The notes beneath the pieces are model-generated. The model searched no databases and was not told the origin of the DNA. It was given only the letters and a program-made list of their open reading frames with translations. The position numbers and the translations under genes were made by a program. From positions 6,141-41,536 of the forward strand of contig PLDW01000107.1 in the NCBI GenBank assembly GCA_003136315.1: a DNA stretch of 35,396 bases. Direction: 5' to 3'. This document shows positions 24,768 to 32,446 of this stretch, one piece after another. This stretch comes from Gemmataceae bacterium (GTDB taxonomy: Bacteria > Planctomycetota > Planctomycetia > Gemmatales > Gemmataceae). Numbering within the stretch: position 1 is the first letter of the stretch; the number at the start of each line of letters is the position of its first letter.

Positions 24768-24827
24768 AGATTGAAGAAATCTCACGCAAACCACAGTCAC
24801 TCAGGCGGCCTCACCGGAGGAACGTCA

Positions 24828-25709
24828 ATGTCCCACATCCTCCGTGTGTCGTTGCTGGCGGGTCTGGTGCTCGGCGGACCGGTCTTCGCTGGCGGGGGGG
24901 CACCGACATCGGCAGACTCAGAACCGCCTCGCGTCTCGCTGTCCGACTCCAAAACCGACGCCGATGGCTTTCGAGTTCACACCGTGACATCGGAGTTCCA
25001 GGCCGGGGAGACGGTGATTCGTGTTCTGCTTCCCGAGGGGCTCAAGCCAGGTGAGCGAGTTCCTGTGGTGTACGTCCTGCCGGTCGAAGCGCGCGACGAG
25101 TCGCGGTATGGGGTCGGACTGCGGGAGGTCAAAACGCACGCCCTGCACACGAAATATCGGGCTGTCTTCGTCGCGCCCTCGTTCTCGCACTTGCCCTGGT
25201 ATGCCGACCACCCGACCGACCCCGAGATCCGCCAGGAGTCATACCTTCTCCAGGGCGTGGTGCCATTCGTGGAACGCACATATCCGGTGAAATCGGAACG
25301 GGCCGGGCGGTTGCTGCTGGGGTTCAGCAAGTCCGGATTTGGTGCGGTCGCCCTCCTGTTACGACACCCGGATCTGTTCGCGAAAGCGGCGGTCTGGGAT
25401 GCCCCGCTGATGATGGAGAAGCCTGGAGCGTATGGGTCTGGCGCGATCTTCGGAACCCAGGACAATTTCGATCGGTATCGACCGGACCGATTGTTCGCGT
25501 CGGCCACGGAACTCGGACCGACGAAGCGTCTGTTTCTGTCCGGGAGCGCGAACTTCCGGGACCATCACGAACGTGCCCATGCCCAGCTCGACCGGTTGAA
25601 GATCCCACACGAGTTTGCGAATGATGGCCCCGCCCGCAACCACGACTGGCACAGCGGCTGGGTCGGCCCCGCGGTGGCGTGGCTTCTGACTCCGGGCGAC
25701 CCGCGATGA
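24828..25709 (+). CDS. Secreted esterase-like alpha/beta-hydrolase
   Basis: The 293-residue protein has a signal peptide (MSHILRVSLLAGLVLGGPVFA). It carries the pattern of the putative-esterase (esterase D/antigen 85-like) family: ERVPVVYVLPVEA, AVFVAPSFSHLPWY, and the nucleophile elbow LLGFSKSGFGAV (164-174), in which Ser167 should be the nucleophile; Ser169 replaces the common Gly. A C-terminal NHDWHSGW provides the likely catalytic His. Substrate is unknown. The ATG at 24828 follows GGAGGA 6 bases upstream; a TTG at 24771 is a less likely start. It sits between two ThuA genes on the same strand, suggesting joint action on an extracellular carbohydrate or its esters. Confidence 0.83.
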   Translation: MSHILRVSLLAGLVLGGPVFAGGGAPTSADSEPPRVSLSDSKTDADGFRVHTVTSEFQAGETVIRVLLPEGLKPGERVPVVYVLPVEARDESRYGVGLREVKTHALHTKYRAVFVAPSFSHLPWYADHPTDPEIRQESYLLQGVVPFVERTYPVKSERAGRLLLGFSKSGFGAVALLLRHPDLFAKAAVWDAPLMMEKPGAYGSGAIFGTQDNFDRYRPDRLFASATELGPTKRLFLSGSANFRDHHERAHAQLDRLKIPHEFANDGPARNHDWHSGWVGPAVAWLLTPGDPR

Positions 25710-25893
25710 TCCGCCCGATCTGAGGAATGGATGCGTGCGCACCCTGGCAACATTCGCCCTGCAATCGTAGGACGTACACCAGCACACATCCGGAGGGGGC
25801 GCGATGACGGGCCGCCTCAGCCGGTCACTCCTACCCCCAACCGCTCCCCGCGGTCTGCCCGCCGCACACCCCAGTCCCCACTTGAGGATTCCC

Positions 25894-26808
25894 ATGCGAC
25901 GACTCTCTCTCCCCATCCTGTTCGCTCTCGCGATGTCGGTTGCCGCGTTCCTACCTGATGCCTCGGCCCAGGTGAAAGAAACCGACCTGAGCAAGATCGT
26001 GAAAGCCTTGCCAAGCGAGGCCCCGGCGAAGCCGAAGAAGGCCCGGAACGTCCTGGTCTATAGCAAAACCGCCGGGTTCCGGCACTCGTCCATTCCGGTC
26101 GGAGTGCGTGCGATCACCTTGCTTGGCGATAAGACCGGGGCGTTTACCGTCACCGCCACCGAAGACGAGTCGGCTCTTGAACCGGAGATGTTGGCCAAAT
26201 TCGACGCCGTGTTCATGCTCAACACCACCGAGAACTGCTTCCGGCCCAAGACCGGTACCAAAGAGGAACAGGACAAACGTGAGGAGGAACTGAAGAAGAG
26301 CCTGGTGGACTTCGTGTCCGGTGGGAAAGGGTTGATCGGCGTTCACGCTGCCACCGACACCTATAAGAGCTGGAAGGAGTACAACCAGATGATGGGTGGA
26401 GCGTTCGTCAGCCACCCGTGGCACCAGAAGGTGCCGGTCAAGAACCTCGACCCGAAGAATCCGGTGAACGCAGCATTCGGCGGCAAGGATTTCGAGATCG
26501 CTGACGAGATCTACATGTTCCGCGATGACACTGCCCTCCCCACCGACCGGCGGTTCCTGCTCACCCTCGACACGTCAAAGATGAGCAAAATGGACGCAGA
26601 TAAGGGCAAGCGGAAGGACGGGACGTACCCGATCAGTTGGGTCTCGACCTATGGCAAGGGCCGAACGTTCTACTGTTCGCTCGGCCACCGGGAAGAGATC
26701 TACTGGAACCCGGCCATCCTGAAGCACTACCTCGCCGGCATCCAGTACGCCCTCGGCGATCTGGAAGTCGATGCGACTCCGCTGAAACCGACCGGTGGTG
26801 AGAAGTAG
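25894..26808 (+). CDS. Secreted ThuA-domain protein (second of two)
   Basis: The 304-residue protein has a signal peptide (MRRLSLPILFALAMSVAAFL, cleavage near PDASAQ). Its ThuA domain includes RNVLVYSKTAGFRHSSIP, FDAVFMLNTTENCF, FVSGGKGLIGVHAATDTY, GGAFVSHPWHQ and YGKGRTFYCSLGHREEIYWN. It is shorter than and clearly diverged from the ThuA protein 1.1 kb upstream, and matches the more common ThuA subtype with the GVHAATDT and SLGH motifs. The ATG at 25894 has TTGAGGA 5 bases upstream. The gap of 184 bases from the esterase gene leaves open whether it shares that transcript. Enzymatic activity is not proven for this family. Confidence 0.9.
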   Translation: MRRLSLPILFALAMSVAAFLPDASAQVKETDLSKIVKALPSEAPAKPKKARNVLVYSKTAGFRHSSIPVGVRAITLLGDKTGAFTVTATEDESALEPEMLAKFDAVFMLNTTENCFRPKTGTKEEQDKREEELKKSLVDFVSGGKGLIGVHAATDTYKSWKEYNQMMGGAFVSHPWHQKVPVKNLDPKNPVNAAFGGKDFEIADEIYMFRDDTALPTDRRFLLTLDTSKMSKMDADKGKRKDGTYPISWVSTYGKGRTFYCSLGHREEIYWNPAILKHYLAGIQYALGDLEVDATPLKPTGGEK

Positions 26809-26857
26809 CCCAACGCCGGTGATCGGTCAGGCTCGAACCATCAATGCGAAGGGGGTC

Positions 26858-26886
26858 ACGCTCTCAGGTCAATGATCTGAGAGCGT
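26858..26886. other. Stem-loop downstream of the second ThuA gene
   Basis: ACGCTCTCAGGTC (26858-26870) pairs with GATCTGAGAGCGT (26874-26886) over 13 bp with one G-U, around a 3-base loop. No T-run follows on either strand. It may mark the transcript end or bind a protein. The remaining 26809-27082 spacer shows only the ribosome binding site of the next gene. Confidence 0.4.
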
Positions 26887-27082
26887 CGACGAGCGGAGGA
26901 TCAACCCCTGTCATCTCTTGCGAAATTCGTCGTTGATACTTCGGATCGTTCACTGGGATTTGTCCGAAACCAGGCCGCGCTCTGCATAGAATAGCATTGC
27001 CATTCCACCGGCGGGTTCTCTCGGTCACGCTGCCCGCGGGCCGACGCCCATCTGATCCGCCAAATCTCAGGGGAGGTCTGTC

Positions 27083-27793
27083 ATGATGTTGCGACTGGTT
27101 GGGCTCGTTGTCCCAGCTGCGCTGTTCCTTGCAGTCGGTCCGGCATCCGCTGGACACGGTGGTGGAGGGGGACATGGAGGTGGCGGTGGACACGGCGGTG
27201 GGGGTGGACGTGGTGGCGGCGGTCATGTCGGCGGATTCTCCGGCGGGTATCGTGGCGGATTCTCCGGCGGGTATCGTGGTGGCTACGGTGGCGGGTACTA
27301 CGGGGGAATCGGCTACGGCGGCTACGGTTACGGACTCGGTTACGGCGGATATGGATATGGGCTTGGCTATGGTGGATACGGCTACGGCGGATATGGATAC
27401 GGATACCCGTCCAGCTATGGATATAGCGACCCCTCCTACGGATACACCACTCCCTACGTTTACCCCACAGCTACCCCGGCCCAGTACGGCAATCCGGCCA
27501 TGAGCGGGTCGGGTGTGGTCCAGGCGGGCGCGTTGATGCCCGCAACCCCATCGACCCCGGCCGCACCCGCCCCGGCAACGGTGACTGTGGTCGTCCCGGA
27601 CGGTGCGCAGGTGTGGTTTGATGGGAAGGAAGTCAGTGCGACTGGTACCAGTCGAGTGTTCACCTCGCCCGCCCTTCAGCCGGGCCAATCATCGGTCCTG
27701 TCAGTGAAGGCGCGGTGGGGTGGAAGCACCCGCGAGTTGCAACTGCCGATCCGCTCGGGGGACAAGATGAGCGTCGATATCAGCAATCAATGA
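27083..27793 (+). CDS. Gly/Tyr-rich secreted protein with TIGR03000 domain (paralogue 1)
   Basis: The 236-residue protein has a signal peptide (MMLRLVGLVVPAALFLAVGP, cleavage near ASAGHG). A Gly-rich region follows with GGGGGHGGGGG blocks, then GYGGYGYGLGYGG-type repeats (about 50-110), a Tyr/Pro/Ser linker, and a C-terminal TIGR03000 domain (about 166-236: ATVTVVVPDGAQVWFDGKEV, FTSPALQPGQ). TIGR03000 is a planctomycete-specific domain of unknown role; the Gly/Tyr part suggests a flexible or cross-linkable envelope protein. The ATG at 27083 follows GGGGAGG by 6 bases. It is the older or younger partner of a tandem duplication with 28055-28843, and both copies end in the same terminator type. 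Confidence 0.9.
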   Translation: MMLRLVGLVVPAALFLAVGPASAGHGGGGGHGGGGGHGGGGGRGGGGHVGGFSGGYRGGFSGGYRGGYGGGYYGGIGYGGYGYGLGYGGYGYGLGYGGYGYGGYGYGYPSSYGYSDPSYGYTTPYVYPTATPAQYGNPAMSGSGVVQAGALMPATPSTPAAPAPATVTVVVPDGAQVWFDGKEVSATGTSRVFTSPALQPGQSSVLSVKARWGGSTRELQLPIRSGDKMSVDISNQ

Positions 27794-27823
27794 GGACTGC
27801 GGGTGGAACACGTCGGATAACTG

Positions 27824-27857
27824 CCGAACCCCGCCTTTCAGGCGGGGTTCGGTTTTT
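27824..27857 (+). terminator. Intrinsic terminator after paralogue 1
   Basis: CCGAACCCCGCC (27824-27835) pairs with GGCGGGGTTCGG (27841-27852) around a 5-base loop, followed by TTTTT. Nearly identical to the terminator after paralogue 2. Confidence 0.9.
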
Positions 27858-27869
27858 CATGGCGCCAGT

Positions 27870-27952
27870 CCCCCCCAGATCCGCCTGCGAGGGGTCGAGC
27901 GCAACCCCGATGTCTGGCACTCGCATGAGCAACTCTCCCCACCCTCCTGGCA
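27870..27952 (-). pseudogene. Degenerate copy of the 3' end of trpC
   Basis: On the minus strand this segment encodes GELLMRVPDIGVALDP, matching the C-terminus of the intact trpC product, GESLMRSPDIGAALDT. The DNA also aligns with 28920-29000 in orientation and in distance from the terminator (12 bases in each case). It has no start, no stop at the right place and is cut off after about 27 codons. It is a leftover of the duplication that created the second Gly/Tyr-rich gene. Confidence 0.82.
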
Positions 27953-28054
27953 TGACGATTGCACAAAATACCAGCGTCAGGACATACGCGGGTCGAACCG
28001 GCAACAAGTCCGTGCCTGATACTTCCGACCCGCGAACCATCTGGGAGGTTTACC

Positions 28055-28843
28055 ATGTCGTTTCGAGTTGTGAAGCTGATCGCCCCAGCTGTCCTGTTCT
28101 TCGCCGCTGGTCCCGTCTTCGCCCAGCACCGCGGGGGTGGAGGACATGCAGGCGGCGGCCACGTTGGTGCTGCCCACGTGGGCGCTTTCCGCGGGGGCTC
28201 TGTCGGCGGTTTCCGCGGCGGCTATGCTGGCGGCTACCGCGGTGGCTATTACCGCGGTGGATACGGATACGGGGGGTACGGATACCCCTTCCTCGGAGGG
28301 TTCGGACTCGGATATGGGCTCGGGTACGGCCTCGGATATGGATACGGTGGGTATGGGCTCGGATATGGCGGGTACGGCTACAGCTATCCGTATAGTGGGT
28401 ACGGTTACAGTTACCCCTACAGTACATACAGCTACAGCGACCCGTACAGCGGGTATGGCTACAGCTATCCCGATAGAGGGTTCTACATGTCCCCTACCGA
28501 CAACACCTACTCCTCCACCTCGGCTACCCCGACCGTGGTCGGTACTCCGATCACGAACGGATCGGGCGTGGTCCAGGCGGCCGGGTTCACTCCGGCGACA
28601 TCGGTCACTTCGACACCGGTGCCGGCGACAGTGACCGTGGTCGTCCCGGACGGTGCGCAAGTGTGGTTTGATGGGAAAGAAACCTCCTCGACCGGCACCA
28701 GTCGGGTGTTTACCTCGCCGGCCCTTCAACCGGGTCAGTCAACAGTCCTTTCAGTGAAGGCGCGGTGGGATGGGAACACCCGGGAGATGCAGTTGCCGAT
28801 TCAGGCCGGGGACAATATGAACGTTGATCTCAGTCAGCTATAA
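28055..28843 (+). CDS. Gly/Tyr-rich secreted protein with TIGR03000 domain (paralogue 2)
   Basis: The 262-residue protein has a signal peptide (MSFRVVKLIAPAVLFFAAGP, cleavage near VFAQHR), a Gly/His-rich start, long GYGLGYGLGYGYGGYGLGY- and YSYPYSGYGYSYP-type repeats (about 60-150), a Ser/Thr linker and the TIGR03000 domain (about 192-262), almost identical to that of paralogue 1 (ATVTVVVPDGAQVWFDGKE). The Tyr-rich repeat block is longer and has a different periodicity, suggesting repeat expansion after duplication. The ATG at 28055 has GGGAGG 8 bases upstream; the longer open frame from 27959 crosses the trpC remnant and is rejected. It is convergent with trpC. Confidence 0.9.
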   Translation: MSFRVVKLIAPAVLFFAAGPVFAQHRGGGGHAGGGHVGAAHVGAFRGGSVGGFRGGYAGGYRGGYYRGGYGYGGYGYPFLGGFGLGYGLGYGLGYGYGGYGLGYGGYGYSYPYSGYGYSYPYSTYSYSDPYSGYGYSYPDRGFYMSPTDNTYSSTSATPTVVGTPITNGSGVVQAAGFTPATSVTSTPVPATVTVVVPDGAQVWFDGKETSSTGTSRVFTSPALQPGQSTVLSVKARWDGNTREMQLPIQAGDNMNVDLSQL

Positions 28844-28872
28844 CCCCGCGGGCGTCAGCTCTGAACGATTGT

Positions 28873-28905
28873 CGAACCCCGCCTGAAAGGCGGGGTTCGG
28901 GTTTT
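28873..28905 (+). terminator. Intrinsic terminator after paralogue 2
   Basis: CGAACCCCGCC (28873-28883) pairs with GGCGGGGTTCG (28889-28899) around TGAAA, followed by GGTTTT. It lies between two convergent genes, 12 bases before the trpC stop. Confidence 0.88.
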
Positions 28906-28917
28906 ATTGGGTGCGAG

Positions 28918-29709
28918 TTAGCCAACTATCCGCCCGCGGAGGGTGTCGAGGGCAGCTCCGATGTCCGGCGACCGCATCAGTGACTCCCCCACCAGCACTG
29001 CCCGCACACCGGCGGCCTGGAGCCGTTCCAGGTCGGAGTGCGTCTTGATCCCGCTCTCGCTCACGACGACGCGGTCGGATGGGATGTTTGGGAGGAGGTC
29101 GAGAGTGTGTTCAAGGCGGGTGGTGAACGACCGGAGATCCCGGTTATTGATCCCGATCACGACTGCGCCGCAGTCAAGAACCCGCTGCAACTCCTCGGCA
29201 TCGTGTAACTCCACAAGCGTATGGAGCCCGAGGGCAGTGGCTTCGCGCTGGAGTGTCGCGAGGCGATCGCCTGGGAGGCACTCGGCGATGAGGAGCGCAG
29301 CATCGGCCCCGGCCGCCCGGGCTTCGAGGAGCTGATAGCGGTCGAGAATGAAGTCTTTGCGAAGGACTGGGCACTCAACCGCTTTGCGGACAGCGGTCAG
29401 GTAATCGAGGTGGCCCTGGAAGTATTCGACATCGGTGAGGACGCTGATCGCGTCTGCGCCGTGGGTGTGGTAGGTGGTGGCGATGGCGACGGGGTCGAAA
29501 TCCGCGCGGATCACCCCGGCAGACGGGGAGGCCTTTTTGACCTCGGCGATAATGCGAATCTCGCCGGTCGCTCCGACGGCAGCGGTGAAATCCCGGGCCG
29601 GCGGGAGTTCGGCAACGCGGCGTTCGAGGTCGCGGACGGGAACGATCCGCCGTGCGGCCTCGATCTCCCGCCACTTGGTCGCGACAATGCGATCCAGAAT
29701 CGTTGGCAT
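28918..29709 (-). CDS. trpC: Indole-3-glycerol phosphate synthase
   Basis: The 263-residue TIM-barrel enzyme converts carboxyphenylamino-deoxyribulose phosphate to indole-3-glycerol phosphate in tryptophan synthesis. All family signatures are present: IIAEVKKASPSAG (53-65) with Glu56 and Lys58, VLRKDFILDRYQ (115-126) with Lys118, VELHDAEEL (166-174) with Glu167, GINNRDL (186-192) with Asn188, and VSESGI (216-221) with Ser219. These correspond to the catalytic/binding residues known from E. coli and Sulfolobus. The ATG at 29709 gives the usual N-terminus (MPTILDRIVATKWREI); no ribosome binding site is evident. No other trp gene is adjacent, consistent with scattered trp genes in planctomycetes. 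A degenerate copy of its last codons lies at 27870-27952. Confidence 0.96.
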   Translation of the reverse strand: MPTILDRIVATKWREIEAARRIVPVRDLERRVAELPPARDFTAAVGATGEIRIIAEVKKASPSAGVIRADFDPVAIATTYHTHGADAISVLTDVEYFQGHLDYLTAVRKAVECPVLRKDFILDRYQLLEARAAGADAALLIAECLPGDRLATLQREATALGLHTLVELHDAEELQRVLDCGAVVIGINNRDLRSFTTRLEHTLDLLPNIPSDRVVVSESGIKTHSDLERLQAAGVRAVLVGESLMRSPDIGAALDTLRGRIVG

Positions 29710-30076
29710 ATAATGAAGTTGACCCTGATTCCTGGGCTTTTCGCAGGTCTGATGCACGGTATCCGCCCGAGGCCCAGTTATGAGCCCCTCCAGCCATCTG
29801 GTTTCGCGAGCAAACCGGCTGGTGCATGACCACGATCAACTGCATCCAGAAAAACCCGCGAAAAATCGAAGCTGAGGCTCAGAAGGCATTTTATAAGTTC
29901 AATGGTTGAGCGGGGGAGGGCGGTGGGGTGATGATTGGTGGAGGAGAAGGCCCCATCGCTTCGGCGTGCAGGGGATTGTTGACGGTTGTGAGGCTATGAT
30001 GCAACGCCGGGAAGCAGCGATACTTCAATAGATAGCCACCGGATTCTCCCAAGATATAAGCGATGGTAATGTTCCA
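29710..30076. other. Spacer between trpC and the HNH gene
   Basis: Nothing beyond the presumed trpC promoter region is visible; no tRNA, repeat or terminator with a T-run. The sequence becomes AT-richer toward 30077, where the lower-GC HNH gene ends. Confidence 0.4.
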
Positions 30077-31318
30077 TCATGACTCCTCGGCTGGCACCTC
30101 CCGAACGACTAGGGATGAATCGGCGTATTGCCACTGCAATGATGGACAGATTGCTGTGTTATCGCTCCACTCGACGCAGACTTTCATTGGGCGAAAGAGT
30201 TTAGTAGTATTTATTGTCCATAATTTTGAGTGAATTGGTGCCAAGATATCCATCGTGTTCCAATCCTCGTGATTTGGCCCAGGGATTGAGACCGCACTCC
30301 CGATTCTTCCGCCGAAAAAACTCGCATAGAAGAGCCAACGATTATCAAGGTAGGTGAGTCGGAATGAATGGCATCCCGGATGGGCAATTTCCTGGATACC
30401 ATCGGCACGTACGAAACCATTCCTAGTAACCAACATCGCCTGGTGGGGATGGGATTTTCCCAGAATCAACCGAATCACTGAGCGGTATGACTCACAATTC
30501 ACTGGCGTCTTGGAGCAATACGCTGCGAGCAGATTTACGCCAATCTTCATCATGGCTCTGATCGTGCGGACCAAATTAAAGTGGATAGATATCGAAGGAA
30601 CCTGCGACCCGATATGATAGCTTAACTGATTGAACATATTTTTATTGCCAATTTCCAGTCGAGACATTGACAGCAATGCAAATCTTACATCTTCTGGCGA
30701 GAGATACCGAAAAATAAATGACTGATCTCGGATATTGTTAGCTATCTCTGTGATCGTATGAGTGGTAAATACCCTTGGTGGAAGACGATAATTGCGTGTT
30801 TTCAGGTCATTGCGTACTCGCTCGAAGTGCAGAGCCCCATTCTTCCCGCGATTGTACCTCTCGAACGCGCCATGAACAGCACGGATCATCACGTTCTTAA
30901 ATTGCTCCCTTCCGAACTTCTCAGCTTCTGTGACGTCTCCCCTAATCTGCGGTCCGGCAGCTTCGAAGATCATTTGCGGATAGCTGACCAGCGATTCTAG
31001 CTTCCCTTCTCGCCATTCCGGCCTCGCTTCGATAAGAAGATCGCGCGATGCGTGATCAACATCCCAAACTTGCCACAGACTCGCGGCCAGCTCTTGCGAG
31101 GCTACTATTGAAAGGAAGGACCTCCTGCACAGTGCTGTGTCCAGTACAGATAGAACTCCATTATTGCATCTTGGACATACTGATTTTCCTGCGATTTCTT
31201 TCAGCGTGAGTTCACCGCCGATCGCGTGGGGTACGAGATGCTCTCCCTTGCGCTCTTTGGTGACCGCACCGCCGCAGTAAATGCAGATCGGACCGGTTTT
31301 CGTGTCGTTCCCAGCCAT
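30077..31318 (-). CDS. HNH endonuclease-type protein with long C-terminal region
   Basis: The 413-residue protein starts with an HNH/zinc-finger module: CIYCG (12-16), EHLVPHAIGGEL (26-37) and VCPRCNN (47-53). Two CxxC pairs flank the H(V/I)P-GG-CN core, as in type II-like HNH nucleases. The remaining 350 residues show no domain I recognise. They are rich in aromatic and basic residues, and the DNA here is clearly lower in GC than its surroundings, which suggests horizontal acquisition. HNH proteins with large extra domains are often defence or mobile-element nucleases; that role is inferred only. The ATG at 31318 has GGGGGT 4 bases upstream; a GTG at 31348 is possible. It is divergent from the HEPN-like pair, sharing a spacer of about 190 bases. 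Confidence 0.78.
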   Translation of the reverse strand: MAGNDTKTGPICIYCGGAVTKERKGEHLVPHAIGGELTLKEIAGKSVCPRCNNGVLSVLDTALCRRSFLSIVASQELAASLWQVWDVDHASRDLLIEARPEWREGKLESLVSYPQMIFEAAGPQIRGDVTEAEKFGREQFKNVMIRAVHGAFERYNRGKNGALHFERVRNDLKTRNYRLPPRVFTTHTITEIANNIRDQSFIFRYLSPEDVRFALLSMSRLEIGNKNMFNQLSYHIGSQVPSISIHFNLVRTIRAMMKIGVNLLAAYCSKTPVNCESYRSVIRLILGKSHPHQAMLVTRNGFVRADGIQEIAHPGCHSFRLTYLDNRWLFYASFFGGRIGSAVSIPGPNHEDWNTMDILAPIHSKLWTINTTKLFRPMKVCVEWSDNTAICPSLQWQYADSSLVVREVPAEES

Positions 31319-31421
31319 GTACACCCCCGGTAAGGGTCGCACCTCCACTTTAATGATACTCGCGATCTCGTTGAGGTTCGCCGTCAGTCGAGTGTTTATT
31401 GCTTCTGCTAAATTCCAACCC

Positions 31422-31451
31422 TTCTTTTGCCTCAGCCAGAACCCTTATACT
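31422..31451 (+). promoter_or_regulatory. Candidate promoter for the HEPN-like pair
   Basis: TTCTTT (31422-31427), an 18-base spacer and TATACT (31446-31451) precede the ATG at 31508 by about 56 bases. The -10 is good, the -35 weak. Confidence 0.35.
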
Positions 31452-31507
31452 GTCGATACTCATTTACCGGTCCACCCCAATCCCGCTTGTCCACGAGAGC
31501 CCTGACA

Positions 31508-32086
31508 ATGCCATCGGCCGCGTTGCTGAACTGGCAAAACGACCGGATGAGCAGGCTGGCAGAGATCGACACACAGTGCATTGCCGTGCTTGGCCTCACG
31601 GTGCCGAACCCCCCACTCGCGGATGAGAATCTTCGCGGCTACGTGATGCTTCTGAGCGCCCACTTCCAGGGGTTCTGCCGCGACCTCCACACCGAGTGCG
31701 TGCAGATCGTTGCTGCGGGGGCACCTCCAGCCATGCGGGCGATGATCCAAAAGTTCGGCGTGGCTGACCGTAATCTGGACGGGGCCAACCCGCGATACGA
31801 GACAATCCGGAACGATTTCGAGCGTTTCGGTTTCGATCTGAATGCGGAGTTGGCTGCGTCGACAGTGACAGGTGGTCAAAACGCCTACTGGGTCACTCTC
31901 CTCGGGCACCTGAACCTGTGGCGGAACTACGCCGCGCACCACAAGACTTCACCGCCTGTCGCGGGAGGCCCGCTCATTCTGCCGACAGTCCGATCTTGGC
32001 GGATTTCCTGCGATGGGCTGGCAGCGGAACTGGACCGGATCATGTACAATCACTTAGTATCGTTGACTGGGACCGCCCCCTGGTAG
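31508..32086 (+). CDS. HEPN-like protein of unknown function
   Basis: The 192-residue all-helical protein shows the hallmark of HEPN domains, an R-x4-6-H motif: RNYAAH (Arg139-Asn140 to His144) within LGHLNLWRNYAAHHK. It is preceded by a long helix with LLSAHFQGFCRDLHTECVQI. Arg, the following polar Asn and His are the usual RNase active-site residues of HEPN toxins and defence proteins (for example RiboL-PSP-type HEPN). Assignment rests on this motif and the helical pattern only, so it is tentative. The ATG at 31508 was chosen; the ribosome binding site is poor (GAGAG). A 69-residue gene begins 12 bases after its stop with a strong ribosome binding site, so the two form a likely operon. Confidence 0.6.
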   Translation: MPSAALLNWQNDRMSRLAEIDTQCIAVLGLTVPNPPLADENLRGYVMLLSAHFQGFCRDLHTECVQIVAAGAPPAMRAMIQKFGVADRNLDGANPRYETIRNDFERFGFDLNAELAASTVTGGQNAYWVTLLGHLNLWRNYAAHHKTSPPVAGGPLILPTVRSWRISCDGLAAELDRIMYNHLVSLTGTAPW

Positions 32087-32098
32087 CGGAGGTTCACG

Positions 32099-32308
32099 AT
32101 GGACACACAGAAGGCCAATCCGATCAAGATCGGCGACCGGGTGAAGATCCTCTCCCCCGGCGGTATGACCGGCCGGGTGGTAGAACTTCGCGGACCACTT
32201 GGCCCGAAAGGGGCTCAGGTCTACCGTATCCAACTCCGGGGGAAGCCAAAACCCGCCTATATCGAAGTCGTCGAAGAGCAACTCGAAGCCATCCCCGCCA
32301 GCAGCTAA
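32099..32308 (+). CDS. Small SH3/KOW-like beta-barrel protein
   Basis: The 69-residue protein (IKIGDRVKILSPGGMTGRVV, then a strand-turn-strand with PLGPKG, QVYRIQL and an acidic tail EVVEEQLEAIP) has the GDxVxxxxGxxGxVxxx pattern of KOW/SH3-like barrels, which often bind nucleic acid or ribosomal partners. GGAGG lies 6 bases before the ATG at 32099. It follows the HEPN-like gene by 12 bases and ends with its own intrinsic terminator, so the pair is a two-gene transcript. It may modulate its HEPN neighbour; this is inference from position. Confidence 0.7.
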   Translation: MDTQKANPIKIGDRVKILSPGGMTGRVVELRGPLGPKGAQVYRIQLRGKPKPAYIEVVEEQLEAIPASS

Positions 32309-32333
32309 CCCCACCCGCCGCGACGGATGAAGG

Positions 32334-32364
32334 AGCCCCGGCATCTGACCGGGGCTTTGTTGTT
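32334..32364 (+). terminator. Intrinsic terminator of the HEPN-like pair
   Basis: AGCCCCGG (32334-32341) pairs with CCGGGGCT (32349-32356) around a 7-base loop, followed by TTGTTGTT. It lies 26 bases after the stop of the 69-residue gene. Confidence 0.8.
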
Positions 32365-32446
32365 CCCGCCACCATCGCGGGGCTAGCGGCTCCCTGATGG
32401 GAACGAACTCGTTGGGTGTCACCTCGTCGTGAACCATGCCGGAGAT

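Noticed and set aside
26864..27688. 274-codon minus-strand frame rich in Ser, Thr, Val and Ala
   Set aside because: It is the antisense of the Gly/Tyr repeats of the TIGR03000 gene; repetitive codons keep the opposite frame open.
28120..28480. Gly/Tyr codon repeats as a CRISPR-like array
   Set aside because: The repeats are short, in frame, encode GYG-type peptides and have no spacers of constant length.
29860..29960. Possible tRNA near a TTCAA motif
   Set aside because: No acceptor stem, anticodon arm or CCA-like end can be drawn around it.
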